A DNA stretch of 64,000 bases from Eremothecium cymbalariae DBVPG#7215 (Eukaryota > Ascomycota > Saccharomycetes > Saccharomycetales > Saccharomycetaceae): NCBI RefSeq assembly GCF_000235365.1, contig NC_016452.1, positions 916,001-980,000 on the forward strand, given 5' to 3'. The notes under the pieces are model-generated. The model had not been told where the DNA came from and searched no databases. It saw only the letters and a program-made list of their open reading frames with translations. Shown piece after piece: positions 37,409 to 49,100 of the stretch; position 1 is the stretch's first letter; every line of letters begins with the position of its first letter. Both the position numbers and the translations under genes were made by a program.

Positions 37409-38710
37409 TCATCTGTGCTTATTTCTGCTCTTTTTCTTAGTAGCTTCTGCGACTAATTCTTCAAACACTTGTGCATCTTCTTGTTCTACGGGAGTTCTGT
37501 AGGCCTTTCTAAATACTTTCCCTAGCAAAATCAAGGCCTCTGCTCTCCTTATTTTGGTATCTAAATCTGCAGATTTATCTTCTAATACCTTATCACAAAC
37601 ATTTTTCAATGTAGACATAATTTCAAACTTCGACCCATGCCAAGCAGCAGACAAGACTTTACCCATCAATAGTTGTTCCATATGAGCTAATTCTTCAACT
37701 GTTGGTTTTGGTAGTTCGTTACCCTTTTCGTCACGAAGTGGTTCATCTGATTCTACAACCAGCTTCAACTTTTCTAGTTCTTGCATAGTGTTCTGGGCAT
37801 CCAACGCAGCAGACACAGTTCTTACTGTATCCACAACAAAACCACACTTCGCTTTCACAGATTGGAAAAACCCACCAACACCCCAGATTTTTTGATTTTT
37901 CAAAAAGATCTCAGCTTTTTGACAGTAAACTTCACCAATTGTGTGCAGAATATCCAAACCAAATGACTCCATCTTCAACATATTGGCTTCCTCCTCAAAT
38001 TTTTTCTCAAATGCTCTTTTGCAAGGCTCATCATATGAACTTTCTGTTAAGACGGAAAGTCTATCACATAGGGTATTACTCAAATTCTCAATATTTTTCT
38101 CTTTTTCTATCCGTTGCTCCTCTTCAAACTCTTCCAATTTAGTCTTCTTCTTTTCCGAATTAGATACCTTCTTGCTTTCTTCCGCAGACGTTTGTGTTAC
38201 AGCCCCGTGATCAGATATAGCAGCTCTACCCTCAGAACGTTTTGAATTATTATTAGTAGAACCGGAGGACATCTGGTTATCTCCATTGCCATTAGCGTAT
38301 GATTTATTCACCTCCTTTTCTCTTTCTTTCTCCTTCTGTTTCTCAGCTTCATCTTGTTGCACCAATTCTTCAGTTTTTTGAATATTTTTCAACAACGTTA
38401 ATTCTCCAATATAAGATGCAAATGCTTCTCCACCAAATATAGCTGCAAACTGTTCACCTGCATCTTCAAATCCATTCTGTGGAACTGCCTCATCTTTACC
38501 GAATTTATCGTATTTAGCACGCAGTTCATCGCTCCCCAAAACTTGGTACGCTTCAGAAATAGCTTGAAACCTTTCTGTCGCTTTAGGATCATTAGGGTTC
38601 TTATCTGGATGCTCTTGAACCGACTTCTTCCTATAAGCCTTTTTAATATCAATTTGTTTAGCATCTGGGGAGACTCCTAATAAGTCATAGTACGTTGTAT
38701 CAAAAACCAT
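37409..38710 (-). CDS. DJP1: J-domain co-chaperone Djp1 (peroxisomal import)
   Basis: 433 residues, against 432 in S. cerevisiae (YIR004W). N-terminal J domain with an intact HPD (QEHPDKNPNDP, about 33-43). A short Gly-poor linker, a highly charged coiled-coil region (about 120-205) and the conserved DnaJ-X domain follow, ending in a Lys/Arg-rich tail. Cytosolic Djp1 stimulates Hsp70 and assists import of peroxisomal and some mitochondrial outer-membrane proteins. The ATG at 38710 gives the family start MVFDTTYYDLLGV. Confidence 0.95.
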   Translation of the reverse strand: MVFDTTYYDLLGVSPDAKQIDIKKAYRKKSVQEHPDKNPNDPKATERFQAISEAYQVLGSDELRAKYDKFGKDEAVPQNGFEDAGEQFAAIFGGEAFASYIGELTLLKNIQKTEELVQQDEAEKQKEKEREKEVNKSYANGNGDNQMSSGSTNNNSKRSEGRAAISDHGAVTQTSAEESKKVSNSEKKKTKLEEFEEEQRIEKEKNIENLSNTLCDRLSVLTESSYDEPCKRAFEKKFEEEANMLKMESFGLDILHTIGEVYCQKAEIFLKNQKIWGVGGFFQSVKAKCGFVVDTVRTVSAALDAQNTMQELEKLKLVVESDEPLRDEKGNELPKPTVEELAHMEQLLMGKVLSAAWHGSKFEIMSTLKNVCDKVLEDKSADLDTKIRRAEALILLGKVFRKAYRTPVEQEDAQVFEELVAEATKKKSRNKHR

Positions 38711-39123
38711 AGTCGCCTAAGCTCACAATTTCCCCTTACGATATCAATAAAAAAATACAGGTAGATTCAACACCGGAATACCTAGTCGACTATTTAAAGA
38801 ACCCCTAACCTATTTGTTCGCTATCCTACTACACTTGAACAGAATTCTATCTTACATGGCTCTTTTGTAATACTAACAACCTATCTTAGGTTTCTCCGCC
38901 AAAAATCCAAAACCCGGGTAATACCATAATCATCACGACAAGACGATGTGACTTCTGGAGACTTTTGGTAATGCATTGAATTACCAATATTACTTTGGCT
39001 ATATATATGTATTTATGTGCATATATGTATTATGTTAGCCTAGATATAGCACCAATTTACAGAAGAATGATCAAAGACTTGAAGTGTTCAGAACGTTTGT
39101 TAAGACAGCTTGTAGTGTTTGAA
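38711..39123. other. DJP1 promoter and AIM21 3' region
   Basis: About 410 bases. TATATATATG near 38999 and AT-rich sequence. No conserved ORF or RNA gene was recognised. Confidence 0.5.
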
Positions 39124-40764
39124 CTACGAATCTGAAGAAATAGAATTTGCGAAATCAGAACCTAGAGACAGATCAGTGTTCAATTCTGGTTCACTATCCT
39201 GCTTTAAAGAAGTAGCAGACTCGGAGTGGACGGTAGGTTTTTCTAACGGTTGTGGGCGTGATTGGTATTGGTTAGCATGAGATGACGCGGTGTTCTTGTT
39301 GTTATCTTCCTGCTTCTGCAGCTTCTGTTCCTGTTCATGATAAGCGTCGTCTTCCTTGCTTTGGGTGGCCTTCAACGATGATTTGAAGGTCGCAGACCAA
39401 GTATCAAAAACAGCTATGGAGTTGCTTGTGGTTGTTGGATGTGCCTTTTCCAAGTTAGATATCGAAGAAGGTAGTTTTCTACCACGAGGACCTCTGGCCT
39501 TTACTTGACGTAATTCAGAGACTGGGGTTTCAAGCTTGCGTTCTGGACTAACGGATTTCAATTTGCTCTCTCCACCATACTGAACATGATCCGAATTCAT
39601 AGGAGAGGACAACTTTGTTAATGTAGGAGATGCTCCTACAGGCGCCATCCCAGGCAATGCAAAAAGGCCATTCAAATTCTGCTTAAAGTTGGCGCGAGTA
39701 CCTCCAAATTTGTGTGGACTAGTAGAACCACGTTGGTCATCAAACGGTTTGGATGAATAATGATCAGCTTGTTGTCTCTGTAACATTTCTTGGAAAGCAG
39801 CGATTTTGGAAGACGGTTTTTTAGGAACAATTGGAACACGCTTCTTTAGTTGTTCTGCAGTTGAAGATCCTGTATCCAGTGAGGCAACAGTAGGAGATGC
39901 CTCATTCGAACTTTCTGGTTGTGATGTACTACTATTACTTTGAATTTTTAAGCAAGGTCCAGAATCCATGTTTTTGGCTCTAACAGAATCAGAATCTTCC
40001 AGGTTTGCATCCTTAGTTGGACTGAATTCCACTTCATCATCCTTGGGAGACTTAACTTCCAAAGCTTCTTGCAACTGTGCAGCCAACTTTTCTTGACTTG
40101 AATCTGAAAAACCAGAGTCTAGCGACCCGTCGCTATCCAAGGCTTCTTCCTCTTTATCGTCTAATACAGCTCTACCCTCCAAATTCACCACCCCAGCGCC
40201 CTTCTTATCATCATTTTGCTGATCCAAAATCTTGACTGGTCTAGCAGGAACAAGAGGTTGTTCAGAAGAACTATCCCCATCGACAACCTCCTCATCTACA
40301 GGTGTTGGAAATTCAAAAGTAGAAGTCTCCACACAATCCGACTTGTTCAATCCTGACTCAGGGGACGCAGAAATATTACTAATCGTAATATCTTCTTGAG
40401 ATTCATTTCCTACACCATTAGCACAATTTGTAGCCCTGCCAACATCCTGGAACTTATCTTCCTCTACCGCATAAGACGGTTGCATATACATATCCTTCTT
40501 ACCTTCTTGCTTGTAACCCTTTAATCCAAAATGAAGCACCGTTGCATCAGATGAATTCCTTGAAAATCCATCTAAATCTAAATTCCCCCTTTTACCCATT
40601 CCACACTCAACATGATTGGCTTCATACCCTTCCGTCACATCCTCACCTCCCCTGGCCCCATTCGATGAATCAGGTGACACCCATTCCTGAATTGTTGCTG
40701 CTGGCCTTCTTTTGGGCCTCGCAGGAATCTTGGGTCTCTCTGGGATAGCTGGAATATCTGACAT
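39124..40764 (-). CDS. AIM21: Actin barbed-end regulator Aim21
   Basis: 546 residues from the ATG at 40764 (MSDIPAIPERPKIPARPKRRP); an upstream in-frame GTG was rejected. S. cerevisiae Aim21 (YIR003W) has 679. Largely disordered and Ser/Glu/Pro-rich, with repeated short PxRP/PxxP SH3-ligand motifs at the N-terminus and internally (PLVPARPVK, RVPIVPKKPSSK). In S. cerevisiae Aim21 works with Tda2 and binds Abp1 and Bbc1 SH3 domains at actin patches. The conserved motif SSKIAAFQEMLQRQQ (about 335-350) supports the call, as does synteny (YIR003W next to YIR004W). Confidence 0.88.
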   Translation of the reverse strand: MSDIPAIPERPKIPARPKRRPAATIQEWVSPDSSNGARGGEDVTEGYEANHVECGMGKRGNLDLDGFSRNSSDATVLHFGLKGYKQEGKKDMYMQPSYAVEEDKFQDVGRATNCANGVGNESQEDITISNISASPESGLNKSDCVETSTFEFPTPVDEEVVDGDSSSEQPLVPARPVKILDQQNDDKKGAGVVNLEGRAVLDDKEEEALDSDGSLDSGFSDSSQEKLAAQLQEALEVKSPKDDEVEFSPTKDANLEDSDSVRAKNMDSGPCLKIQSNSSTSQPESSNEASPTVASLDTGSSTAEQLKKRVPIVPKKPSSKIAAFQEMLQRQQADHYSSKPFDDQRGSTSPHKFGGTRANFKQNLNGLFALPGMAPVGASPTLTKLSSPMNSDHVQYGGESKLKSVSPERKLETPVSELRQVKARGPRGRKLPSSISNLEKAHPTTTSNSIAVFDTWSATFKSSLKATQSKEDDAYHEQEQKLQKQEDNNKNTASSHANQYQSRPQPLEKPTVHSESATSLKQDSEPELNTDLSLGSDFANSISSDS

Positions 40765-41237
40765 ACCGCTCACTATGCTTGTAATTATCACCTAAGTTCA
40801 AATTTATTTGCGCTTTCTTGCTTATTGAATACCAATTATTATGCTTCTTTGGTAGTTGTGTGTAAAACGTTTTCAATTGTTCACTTGTGCTACGTACCTT
40901 AAATGGCATGGATGATCAGGCGATCCTTACTCAACATACGTGTAAAATACATGTCGAATATACATTCCATGCAGATAATAATACAGCAAAATCGATCGGC
41001 ATACACTATAAAACGCACTTAAAACGCCGAACTACCCCTGTGGCTCGTATCTCGCTTGTTCTACTAACCTTTGGAGGCTCCTTCACTCCAAGTGATCACT
41101 TATACACACTCTGCACAGTATAATAATACACTGGCAAGATAGAACACCATGAACATACATAGGCAGACAAAAAAATACAAATAAAAAGATTCAAAGACTA
41201 AATATAAAGTAGAGAGATTTATATACCTCAATTCACT
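40765..41237. other. Intergenic region between AIM21 and NTF2
   Basis: About 470 bases containing the AIM21 promoter and NTF2 3' end. A 78-codon plus-strand frame (40887-41123) shows no family features. Nothing else was recognised. Confidence 0.5.
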
Positions 41238-41615
41238 TCAAGCTGAATAGTTTAGACGGAAAATATCATTGAATACATAGTATGAGTTAGCCTCTGGCAT
41301 CAAGTGGAAAACTTGGGAAAATCTTTGTGGATTTTGCTCATCATCAATTAACAAATCACCTGTAATCATCACCAAAACATCGCCATTTGGAGACGCAGGT
41401 TGAGCATCTAACGTTGTAATTCTATGGGAAACTTTCTGGAATGGTAAAGATACCAACTTCTCAACAATATCCTTAGCACCTTGTAATTGCGAGGTTTCAA
41501 AGGTTAGCATGGATTGATCCCTGTACAGGTTTCCTAACTGAGTTCTGTCAGTGTCAAACTGGTTGTAATAAAACTCAGTGAATTGCTGAGCCAAAGTAGA
41601 GAAATCCATAGACAT
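41238..41615 (-). CDS. NTF2: Nuclear transport factor 2
   Basis: 125 residues from the ATG at 41615, exactly the S. cerevisiae length (YER009W). An in-frame extension upstream would add six residues absent from the family. Almost every residue matches yeast Ntf2, for example [20 protein letters not shown] and [20 protein letters not shown]. Ntf2 dimers carry Ran-GDP into the nucleus and bind FG repeats of nucleoporins. Confidence 0.98.
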   Translation of the reverse strand: MSMDFSTLAQQFTEFYYNQFDTDRTQLGNLYRDQSMLTFETSQLQGAKDIVEKLVSLPFQKVSHRITTLDAQPASPNGDVLVMITGDLLIDDEQNPQRFSQVFHLMPEANSYYVFNDIFRLNYSA

Positions 41616-42085
41616 GGTGCGGACTAGTTTCAACTGGCTGAGGTAACTATAACTCAGAATATGCTTGAAGGAGAGAGTCTATCTGGGATAACTCTTCCGT
41701 CGGTGGAGAGATGACGGGATTTAAAATTTTCTGAACAAGCAGCATTCAACACCTAACGTACAGCCTTTCTGTGGCGTATGCCACCAGATCTTGGGGCTAC
41801 AAAGGATCTCGCAGTAGGATAGGTGCAGCTGAGATGAGGAATTATTGTATACCACGGTTTATAAGCTTCGGTTGCCTTAGTGGCAATGCAACTGGAGATT
41901 TAATTTACGTCACATGACTTGATGTGCGGGTAATGTTTATAAATAGGGTGGCCTCAAACTTTAACGAGCGTTCAACCAATGACAAGTACGCATATGTAAT
42001 ACAGATGGAAAGCAGTCGTAGTACAACGAGGCTTTAGCAAATATTGGTTGGGTAGAGAGTTGCAAGGATATTATTGTTGTAAATA
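41616..42085. other. Divergent promoter, NTF2 and SEC3
   Basis: About 470 bases shared by NTF2 (minus) and SEC3 (plus). TATAAATAGGG near 41938 is a good TATA box for SEC3. No RNA gene was recognised. Confidence 0.5.
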
Positions 42086-45000
42086 ATGTTGAAGCGGTTT
42101 TCACATAGCAGAGGGAATTCTGTGGAAGACAATTCAGGCGGTCATTCTGTGTTTCATAAGAGGACTGCATCGAACCATGGGCCTCCAAGTGCGGGTCCTA
42201 TGTCAGCGGCTAGTCATAGAAGGTCTACGTCTAGATCGAGTGTTAGCAGTGTTTCGAGCAATCTTTTGGCTGAGTTATATGAGCGAGATCGGAGAAGTAT
42301 AGTTCAGTCTTGTTTTCAGAAAGTTGATGGCAATACCGGGTTGCCGTTGAATGTTTATATCACGCATGTTAGGATCATTGAGGATTCTCGATATCCTAGT
42401 TCTAGACCTTCCCCGGATTCCCCGTTAACTAATAAGAAGAAACGAGTGTTGATTGTCAGTTCCAAGGGTGATACGATGAAGATGCAAGTACATAAGGCTC
42501 GTGAAAACAGCAATGGGACGTTTCAAATAGGTAGGACCTGGGAAATGAAAGAGTTAACTATGATTGAAAGAGATCTAGAGAGAAATGAAGGATTTGTGTT
42601 TATTATGGGGAAGAAGTATTATTGGGAAACCAATTCTGCCAAAGAAAGAACTGTTTTTATTAAAAGCATTGTGAAAATGTATATGGAAAACTCTGGTGGA
42701 CACGTCCCGCAGTTGGTCAATTGGGATCTAGCAATGTTTTATCTTGATGAACAAAGTTACCAACGTGCCGTTATTCGAGGTAAGGCACAACCTGATGATT
42801 CCCGCTCCCACCAAAGGGAGAACCATTTCAACCCGTCTAGTGCTGGCTCGCAGACAGCGCAGGCTGCAATAATTCAGAGACATCATCAGCCGCAAGCTCA
42901 GAGAAGCGCGTTCAATGAAGCTTCTTCTTTGCCACAGGATCAATATTTTATAGACGGTTCATTACCTATAAAGAGTGCAAACCGTCCTTCGCACGAACAT
43001 GTTAAGGAAGCTTCTAATCCATCCTTTTCACCGTACAAACATTCAACGTCACAGAGCACCCCCCGTACGCTTCCGCATGAATCTCTTCGGCCTTCTTCGG
43101 ATTCATCCAATTTACCATCTGCTACACAGGCCGTTGTAACTCAGACGCCAGTGCCTCCCTCGAGTGCAGCTCCCCTTCCTCACCAAGGTTCACATCCATA
43201 CTCTAATTTCTACTCACGCGGAATGGCGGAGGTGGCATCTTCAAAATCTTTACATCCTTCCCCTTATTCAATTAATTCTGCAAAATCTGATCCCCCAAAG
43301 CAACTAGTTTCCCCTGTATTGCCACTGAATGTTGCCGCTACCACTGTATCCAGTGCAGAGAATCGTAAACCAGATGTATCCAATGCGAACCATCATAATC
43401 AACCTGATGCCATCAATAATTTGTTAAAAAACATGGCTGGGTCAAGGTCTCCTCAAAGGCCAGTGGATCATGACAGCCAAAGATTTCCAGCATCCAACGC
43501 AAAACCGACAGCTGCTTCCATTATTCCGGCTATTGAATCTAGAATATCAATAGAAAGTGAAAAGTTCTACGATGATTTAAATGAGGTCCTTAGGAATTCT
43601 ACTATTGTTGATAATTCGCCCTCAGCAGGTCCAAACTTGGAACCTGAACAAGAAAATGCTTTTGAATCAACTCGCGACAACTTAATAAGCAATAAAAACA
43701 TAAACATTGTTAATGATACGAGTAATGAGCTTTCATTTGAACCTGGGGATGAAGTGCGATGTATGAAGTCAACTAATGAAAATGTTGTCGAGGAAACCAC
43801 CAATAGTCAACTGACACCCTCCTTTGACGGAGATCAATTGGCCAAAAATTCTTCTGACTGGTCAGCAAATAATATAGTTGAGGATTCTAGGGAATTAGAA
43901 GTAGTTGATTATGAGGCATTGGTAGAAATTTTAAACGAAACAAACTGGCTTGACCATGATGACCCTCGTTCATTACTGGAGCGTCTCTCAGTTAAATTGG
44001 CTGAGGCTGAATACCAATTTAATAGGCAATTAATGTTGCTACCTAAGAAGGCCTCGGAACTTAAGCGATATAATGATAAAGCCACTCAGGAATGTGATAG
44101 GATGGATCCAACGTTGTCCTTATTTACCATGGAATTATCCAGTGTTTCTAGGGATATTAAATATGTGGAAAGTCAATTTAATGGCTTGCAGGTAGAGATC
44201 GCTAATAAGAAATTTCTTTGGACGGACTTATCGAGTATTCTAGATTCTGTTTCGTTACCTGAATCTTCGCTTGAACAGTTGTTAACACTCGATTTAAATG
44301 AAACTAATTTGGATACAATCGAATCGTTATTAACAGCACTTCACAAGGCTCTTGGTGCTATTAAAGGAAGTGAGAAGAAAGAGGAGTATAATTTAGGTGA
44401 AATAAGAGCATTAAAAGATAGACGTCAAGCCTACGAAAAGATTACAAACGTTTTTCTAAAGCGTGTTGTGATGCAAATGGATGAAAAATTTAAAAATCTA
44501 GATTCCAAGACTACGGCACTGACTACTGTACTTTCAAAGTTACTTGTATATTCATCTTTACCGTTGTTTTGTAAAGATGTTTCTGAAGGTACCTTTAATG
44601 ATTTAATTGAAAAATGGGCAACTGATATTTGTCAGATATATGAAGCTAGGATTTCGGCTGTTGTAACTTTCTTGCAGGCTAAAAGTATAAAACGACTACT
44701 AACTACTTCAAGAGCTGAAAAGCTTGAATTATTAAAATTGTGGGAAACTTTTAAGAAATCAAAAACATTATCCTTTGAAAATTGTTCCAGATCTGATGAA
44801 TTAGATACACTCTTGAAAGCTTTCGCGGCGATAGAAGAGTTGTGTATAACCTATCAGAATTTTGTGGATAGCTTTTTTCACATGTCTTCACCATTAAACT
44901 TCCCAGAGTTTATTAAAAAGTTTGACAAGAAGTCTAGGAATTTTGATTTGTATCAAGTGAAGGCTATGGATTCCAACAGAGATTCTGCCAAATTAAAAAA

Positions 45001-46024
45001 CCAGATGGTAACCATAGTTTTCCAATCACAATTTAACAGGTTCCTTACAGAGATCAATCAAAATCTAAAGATGAATCAATGGCATACCCCGGCTGTTCTT
45101 TTATACCTGGAAAATCGTATCAGATGGTTAAAACCAACAGATCAAGAATTCTTGCTGAGTATTTTAGTTAAAATCAATGAAAAACTAAAACAAGATTGGG
45201 AAGATTATATCAACGAGCAAACAGTTTTACACGAGAGATCTGCTATTGATTATAAAGCCAGATATTTGTTCCCAGCTATTTTGAGCTTTCCAATATTTCT
45301 TAAAACTGTGGAAGAGGAATTTGGGTACGCATTTTCGAAATTTGAGTTGTCCACTGAATATAGTGCTGATATTCTAACGTACTTGGATAAAACTTACTGT
45401 TTGTGGGGAGCATCTATAGCTAGATTGTTAGCTAAAGAGGAAAAATTGGGTAATAACAATGTTTCAAAATTACCAGCGGTAAGCATATCAGTGAAACTAG
45501 AGAAATGCATTTCCTTAGTACGGAACAGTTATTGGTTAGTTGAAACTTTACCCATATTTCGTAAAGACAGCTTTATGCAAATTATCCAACAGGCAAAACA
45601 GGTCTTTGACCGACAGAAGGAATTTTACGCTGATACTCTATTACATCAAGAAATGGGTGACATTTTCACTTTTGTAGATGGCGCATATGGTTTGATCAAC
45701 TCCACTTCTAGTCGGGGAGATCCGTCTAAATGGGCTGCATACAGTCCCCAACATTTAAGCACCCTATTGAGTAAACATCCATCGCAGCAGATAGAAGCTA
45801 TGGTTGATAATTTGCATAAAAATATGTATGAACATTTTTACAGTGAAGAAGGTTCCAAATTTATAGAACTGTTGTGTGAAAAGTTATGGTCTTGCATCCA
45901 AGGACAAACGGTTTCCTTTTATTTGAAACTCTACTCGCTTATTGATAAGCATTATAAGGGAACTCATATCCAATTTAATAAGAATGATATTATTGGTGCT
46001 TTTGATCGTCATAAAAAGTCTTAA
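42086..46024 (+). CDS. SEC3: Exocyst subunit Sec3
   Basis: 1312 residues, against 1336 in S. cerevisiae (YER008C). The N-terminal region (about 60-215) holds the PH-like domain that binds PI(4,5)P2 and Rho1/Cdc42; its basic patches (NKKKRVLIVSSKGDTMK) and the segment KYYWETNSAKERTVFIKSIVKMY match the family. A long Ser/Pro/Gln-rich linker (about 230-590) is followed by an all-helical C-terminal exocyst region to the end. Sec3 marks sites of exocytosis at the bud tip. The ATG at 42086 gives the usual Arg/Ser-rich start. Confidence 0.95.
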   Translation: MLKRFSHSRGNSVEDNSGGHSVFHKRTASNHGPPSAGPMSAASHRRSTSRSSVSSVSSNLLAELYERDRRSIVQSCFQKVDGNTGLPLNVYITHVRIIEDSRYPSSRPSPDSPLTNKKKRVLIVSSKGDTMKMQVHKARENSNGTFQIGRTWEMKELTMIERDLERNEGFVFIMGKKYYWETNSAKERTVFIKSIVKMYMENSGGHVPQLVNWDLAMFYLDEQSYQRAVIRGKAQPDDSRSHQRENHFNPSSAGSQTAQAAIIQRHHQPQAQRSAFNEASSLPQDQYFIDGSLPIKSANRPSHEHVKEASNPSFSPYKHSTSQSTPRTLPHESLRPSSDSSNLPSATQAVVTQTPVPPSSAAPLPHQGSHPYSNFYSRGMAEVASSKSLHPSPYSINSAKSDPPKQLVSPVLPLNVAATTVSSAENRKPDVSNANHHNQPDAINNLLKNMAGSRSPQRPVDHDSQRFPASNAKPTAASIIPAIESRISIESEKFYDDLNEVLRNSTIVDNSPSAGPNLEPEQENAFESTRDNLISNKNINIVNDTSNELSFEPGDEVRCMKSTNENVVEETTNSQLTPSFDGDQLAKNSSDWSANNIVEDSRELEVVDYEALVEILNETNWLDHDDPRSLLERLSVKLAEAEYQFNRQLMLLPKKASELKRYNDKATQECDRMDPTLSLFTMELSSVSRDIKYVESQFNGLQVEIANKKFLWTDLSSILDSVSLPESSLEQLLTLDLNETNLDTIESLLTALHKALGAIKGSEKKEEYNLGEIRALKDRRQAYEKITNVFLKRVVMQMDEKFKNLDSKTTALTTVLSKLLVYSSLPLFCKDVSEGTFNDLIEKWATDICQIYEARISAVVTFLQAKSIKRLLTTSRAEKLELLKLWETFKKSKTLSFENCSRSDELDTLLKAFAAIEELCITYQNFVDSFFHMSSPLNFPEFIKKFDKKSRNFDLYQVKAMDSNRDSAKLKNQMVTIVFQSQFNRFLTEINQNLKMNQWHTPAVLLYLENRIRWLKPTDQEFLLSILVKINEKLKQDWEDYINEQTVLHERSAIDYKARYLFPAILSFPIFLKTVEEEFGYAFSKFELSTEYSADILTYLDKTYCLWGASIARLLAKEEKLGNNNVSKLPAVSISVKLEKCISLVRNSYWLVETLPIFRKDSFMQIIQQAKQVFDRQKEFYADTLLHQEMGDIFTFVDGAYGLINSTSSRGDPSKWAAYSPQHLSTLLSKHPSQQIEAMVDNLHKNMYEHFYSEEGSKFIELLCEKLWSCIQGQTVSFYLKLYSLIDKHYKGTHIQFNKNDIIGAFDRHKKS

Positions 46025-46192
46025 TAGTGGAATATTAGTGTTTTATATCTGTAATTCTAGTTATTTATATTGTGTAGTCAAAATTTTTGGTATTTGGTCT
46101 AGTCAGTCAATCGTAGTTAACAATACAAACGCGATGATTTTTCTGTTAAGTACTTTGTACATCCTTGAAATTATTGAAATTGAAAACATGAG

Positions 46193-49100
46193 ATGACCAC
46201 AAACATGTCAGACTTTAGTGACCTTGAGGATGCTGACTTAGAGGAATTGCTTGATACCAAGGTAAATCGGTGTGTCCAAACCAGTGTTATCAGACATCCT
46301 TTATTGGTCCAACGTGATCTAACAGGGAAAGTATTAGAGGGGGAGAAAAGGTATTATGAGGAAATCAAGACAACAGTTACATACAAACCTACTCACCACC
46401 AGCTATGCTACGATCAGTTAAATTCATTTATATATCCAACAAATTATGAGGTACGTGATTACCAATATGAAATTGTGAAGAGAGCTTTATTTGAAAATGT
46501 GTTATGCGCCATTCCAACCGGTATGGGGAAGACATTTATTGCAAGTACGGTCATGTTGAATTATTTTAGATGGACAAAGAATGCAAAGATAATCTTCACC
46601 GCACCAACTCGACCATTAGTTGCGCAGCAGATCAAGGCTTGTTTGGGTGTTACTGGAATTCCATACAATCAGACGGCGATATTGTTGGATAAGAGTCGTA
46701 AACATCGAGAACAGATATGGGCAGAAAAGCGGGTATTCTTTGCTACACCACAAGTTATAGAAAACGATTTGAAAAGAGGAGTGTTGAATCCCAAAGATAT
46801 CGTTTTGGTAGTTATAGATGAAGCACACAGAGCACGGGGATCGTATGCTTATGTTGAGGTTACAAAATTTATCGAAAGATTTAATACCTCTTACAGAATG
46901 CTTGCACTTACAGCAACACCAGCAACCGATATAGAGGGTGTTCAAGAAGTAGTTGAAAACTTGCAAATTTCAAAGATTGAGATTAGAACTGAAGAGAGTG
47001 AGGATATTGTGAAATATATGAAACGGAGAGATTATGAGAAAGTAAATGTACCTTTCACTTCTGAGATTGAAGACATTATAGAACAGATAGGTATCGCTGC
47101 AACTCCAGTGCTAAAAGAAGCTGTTCAACTGGGTTTATATGATGATTGTGAGCCTGTAAATATAAATGCATATGTGGCAATGCAACAAAGTCAAAGACTT
47201 ATCTCAAATTCTTCAATTCCAGAGGGGGTAAAATGGAAGAACTATTTTACCTTACAGTTGTTATCCCATGTGGGTCATATGTTGAAGAGACTAAAGATTT
47301 ATGGTATCCGGACGTTTTATTCTTATTTTGATAATAAATACAGGGAGTTTACGACTAAGTGTGAATTGGGCAAATCCAAAAACAAAACTGCTCAATCGTT
47401 CTATTCCAGTCCAATATTGAAAAATGTTATCAAAACTTGTCAGCGGTACTTATCCGTTCCTGAATTCTTGGGACATGGAAAATTGCAGTGCGTTAGGAAT
47501 GAATTATCTACGTTTTTTGTAAACGTTAATGCTGATTCCAGAGTCATTATATTTACCGAGCTTAGAGAATCTGCATTGGAAATCGTTAAATGCATTGATG
47601 ACATGAATGATAAAAGCTTTAGACCCCATATCTTTATTGGCCAAGCCAGAGGTAAAGAAGGGTTCGATCAAACTGAATACATTAGAAAATATACACCAAA
47701 AGGTAGGACTAAGGCAGACCGATTTCGTAGAATAGATGAGGAAAGACAAATTCAAGAGGAAAAGATGAAGAAGAAAGAAGAGGAAAAGTTATTAAGGAGT
47801 TCTCGGAGAACTGGAAGCTCTGAGGAAGCCCAGATCACCGGAATGTCTCAGAAACAACAAAAAGAGGTTATCAGCAAGTTCAAGAAGGGTGAATATAATG
47901 TCCTTGTTTGTACTTCTATTGGAGAAGAAGGCTTAGATATTGGAGAAGTTGACATGATTATTTGCTACGATACCACCAGCAGTCCGATCAAAAATATTCA
48001 ACGTATGGGTAGGACTGGTAGAAAACGAGATGGTAGAATTGTTCTGTTGTTAAGTGATAATGAGTCGAATAAGTTTGAAAAGGCCATGGAAGATTATGCC
48101 CAATTACAAAGGCTGATTGGCCAGGGCTCAATAAACTACAAAGTCGCAGATCGCATTATACCAGCTAACATGAATCCGAAATGCCAGAAAGAATTTATCA
48201 CGGTGTCTGCCACAAATAATGAAGTGAATGAAATGGAAGATACAGATGCTGTGATTAAATTTGCCACACAAGCGATGTTGGGTAAATTAGATAATAAGAA
48301 GACAGGGAAGAAAAAGGTAACGAAAGCAACACCTAAGAGGTTCTTTATGCCTGATAATGTTGAGCATGGCATAGTTCCCGCTGTTAATTTAGTCAACAGG
48401 TATGATATAAGAGAAAATGGAGAGTATGAATTAGCGGAGAAATCCACAAATAAGAAGAAACTTACCAACGTTCCCAAAGGGCAACACACACTGTTAGATC
48501 GACTAGAGCATGATTCTTTAGAATCAGATATGTCTTCCCCAGAAATGGCAAGTCAAAATCTAATTGTTGATATTAAACCTAAACTTCTGTCTGATATTCT
48601 GATGAAACAAGACATAACCCTTGGAGCTGATCAAATTCCTTCTTCCTATGATTCCGAAATACTAAATCCTGATACTACAATGGTTTTTGACACTAAACAC
48701 CTAGAGTTCCCGTCAAAAAGGTCACTCGATACAGACGACCCACCTCAACTACTGAAGAAACAAAAAGCAGATAAAAATGCCTTCATTGACAAAGAAACCA
48801 CCTACAAAAATACTTTCAACAAGTCAGATGGACTCTTGACCCCAAGCGAAAAGAAATACTTTGAAGAGAATTACTCATCAGTTAACCTGGTATCTTGGGA
48901 ACCCAAACCACTCTTTTCCCATCCTAAACTTAAGGTGTATAAAATACCACATTGCGAAAGAGTACGTTCAATTATATCTGTATTTGACGCAATGAATAAT
49001 GACGATAAAGAACAGATTATTGAAATGCATAGGAAAAATGCAATTGCACGTCGAGTAGAACATCAATTAGCCACTGAAACTAATGAACCAACTCATCGCG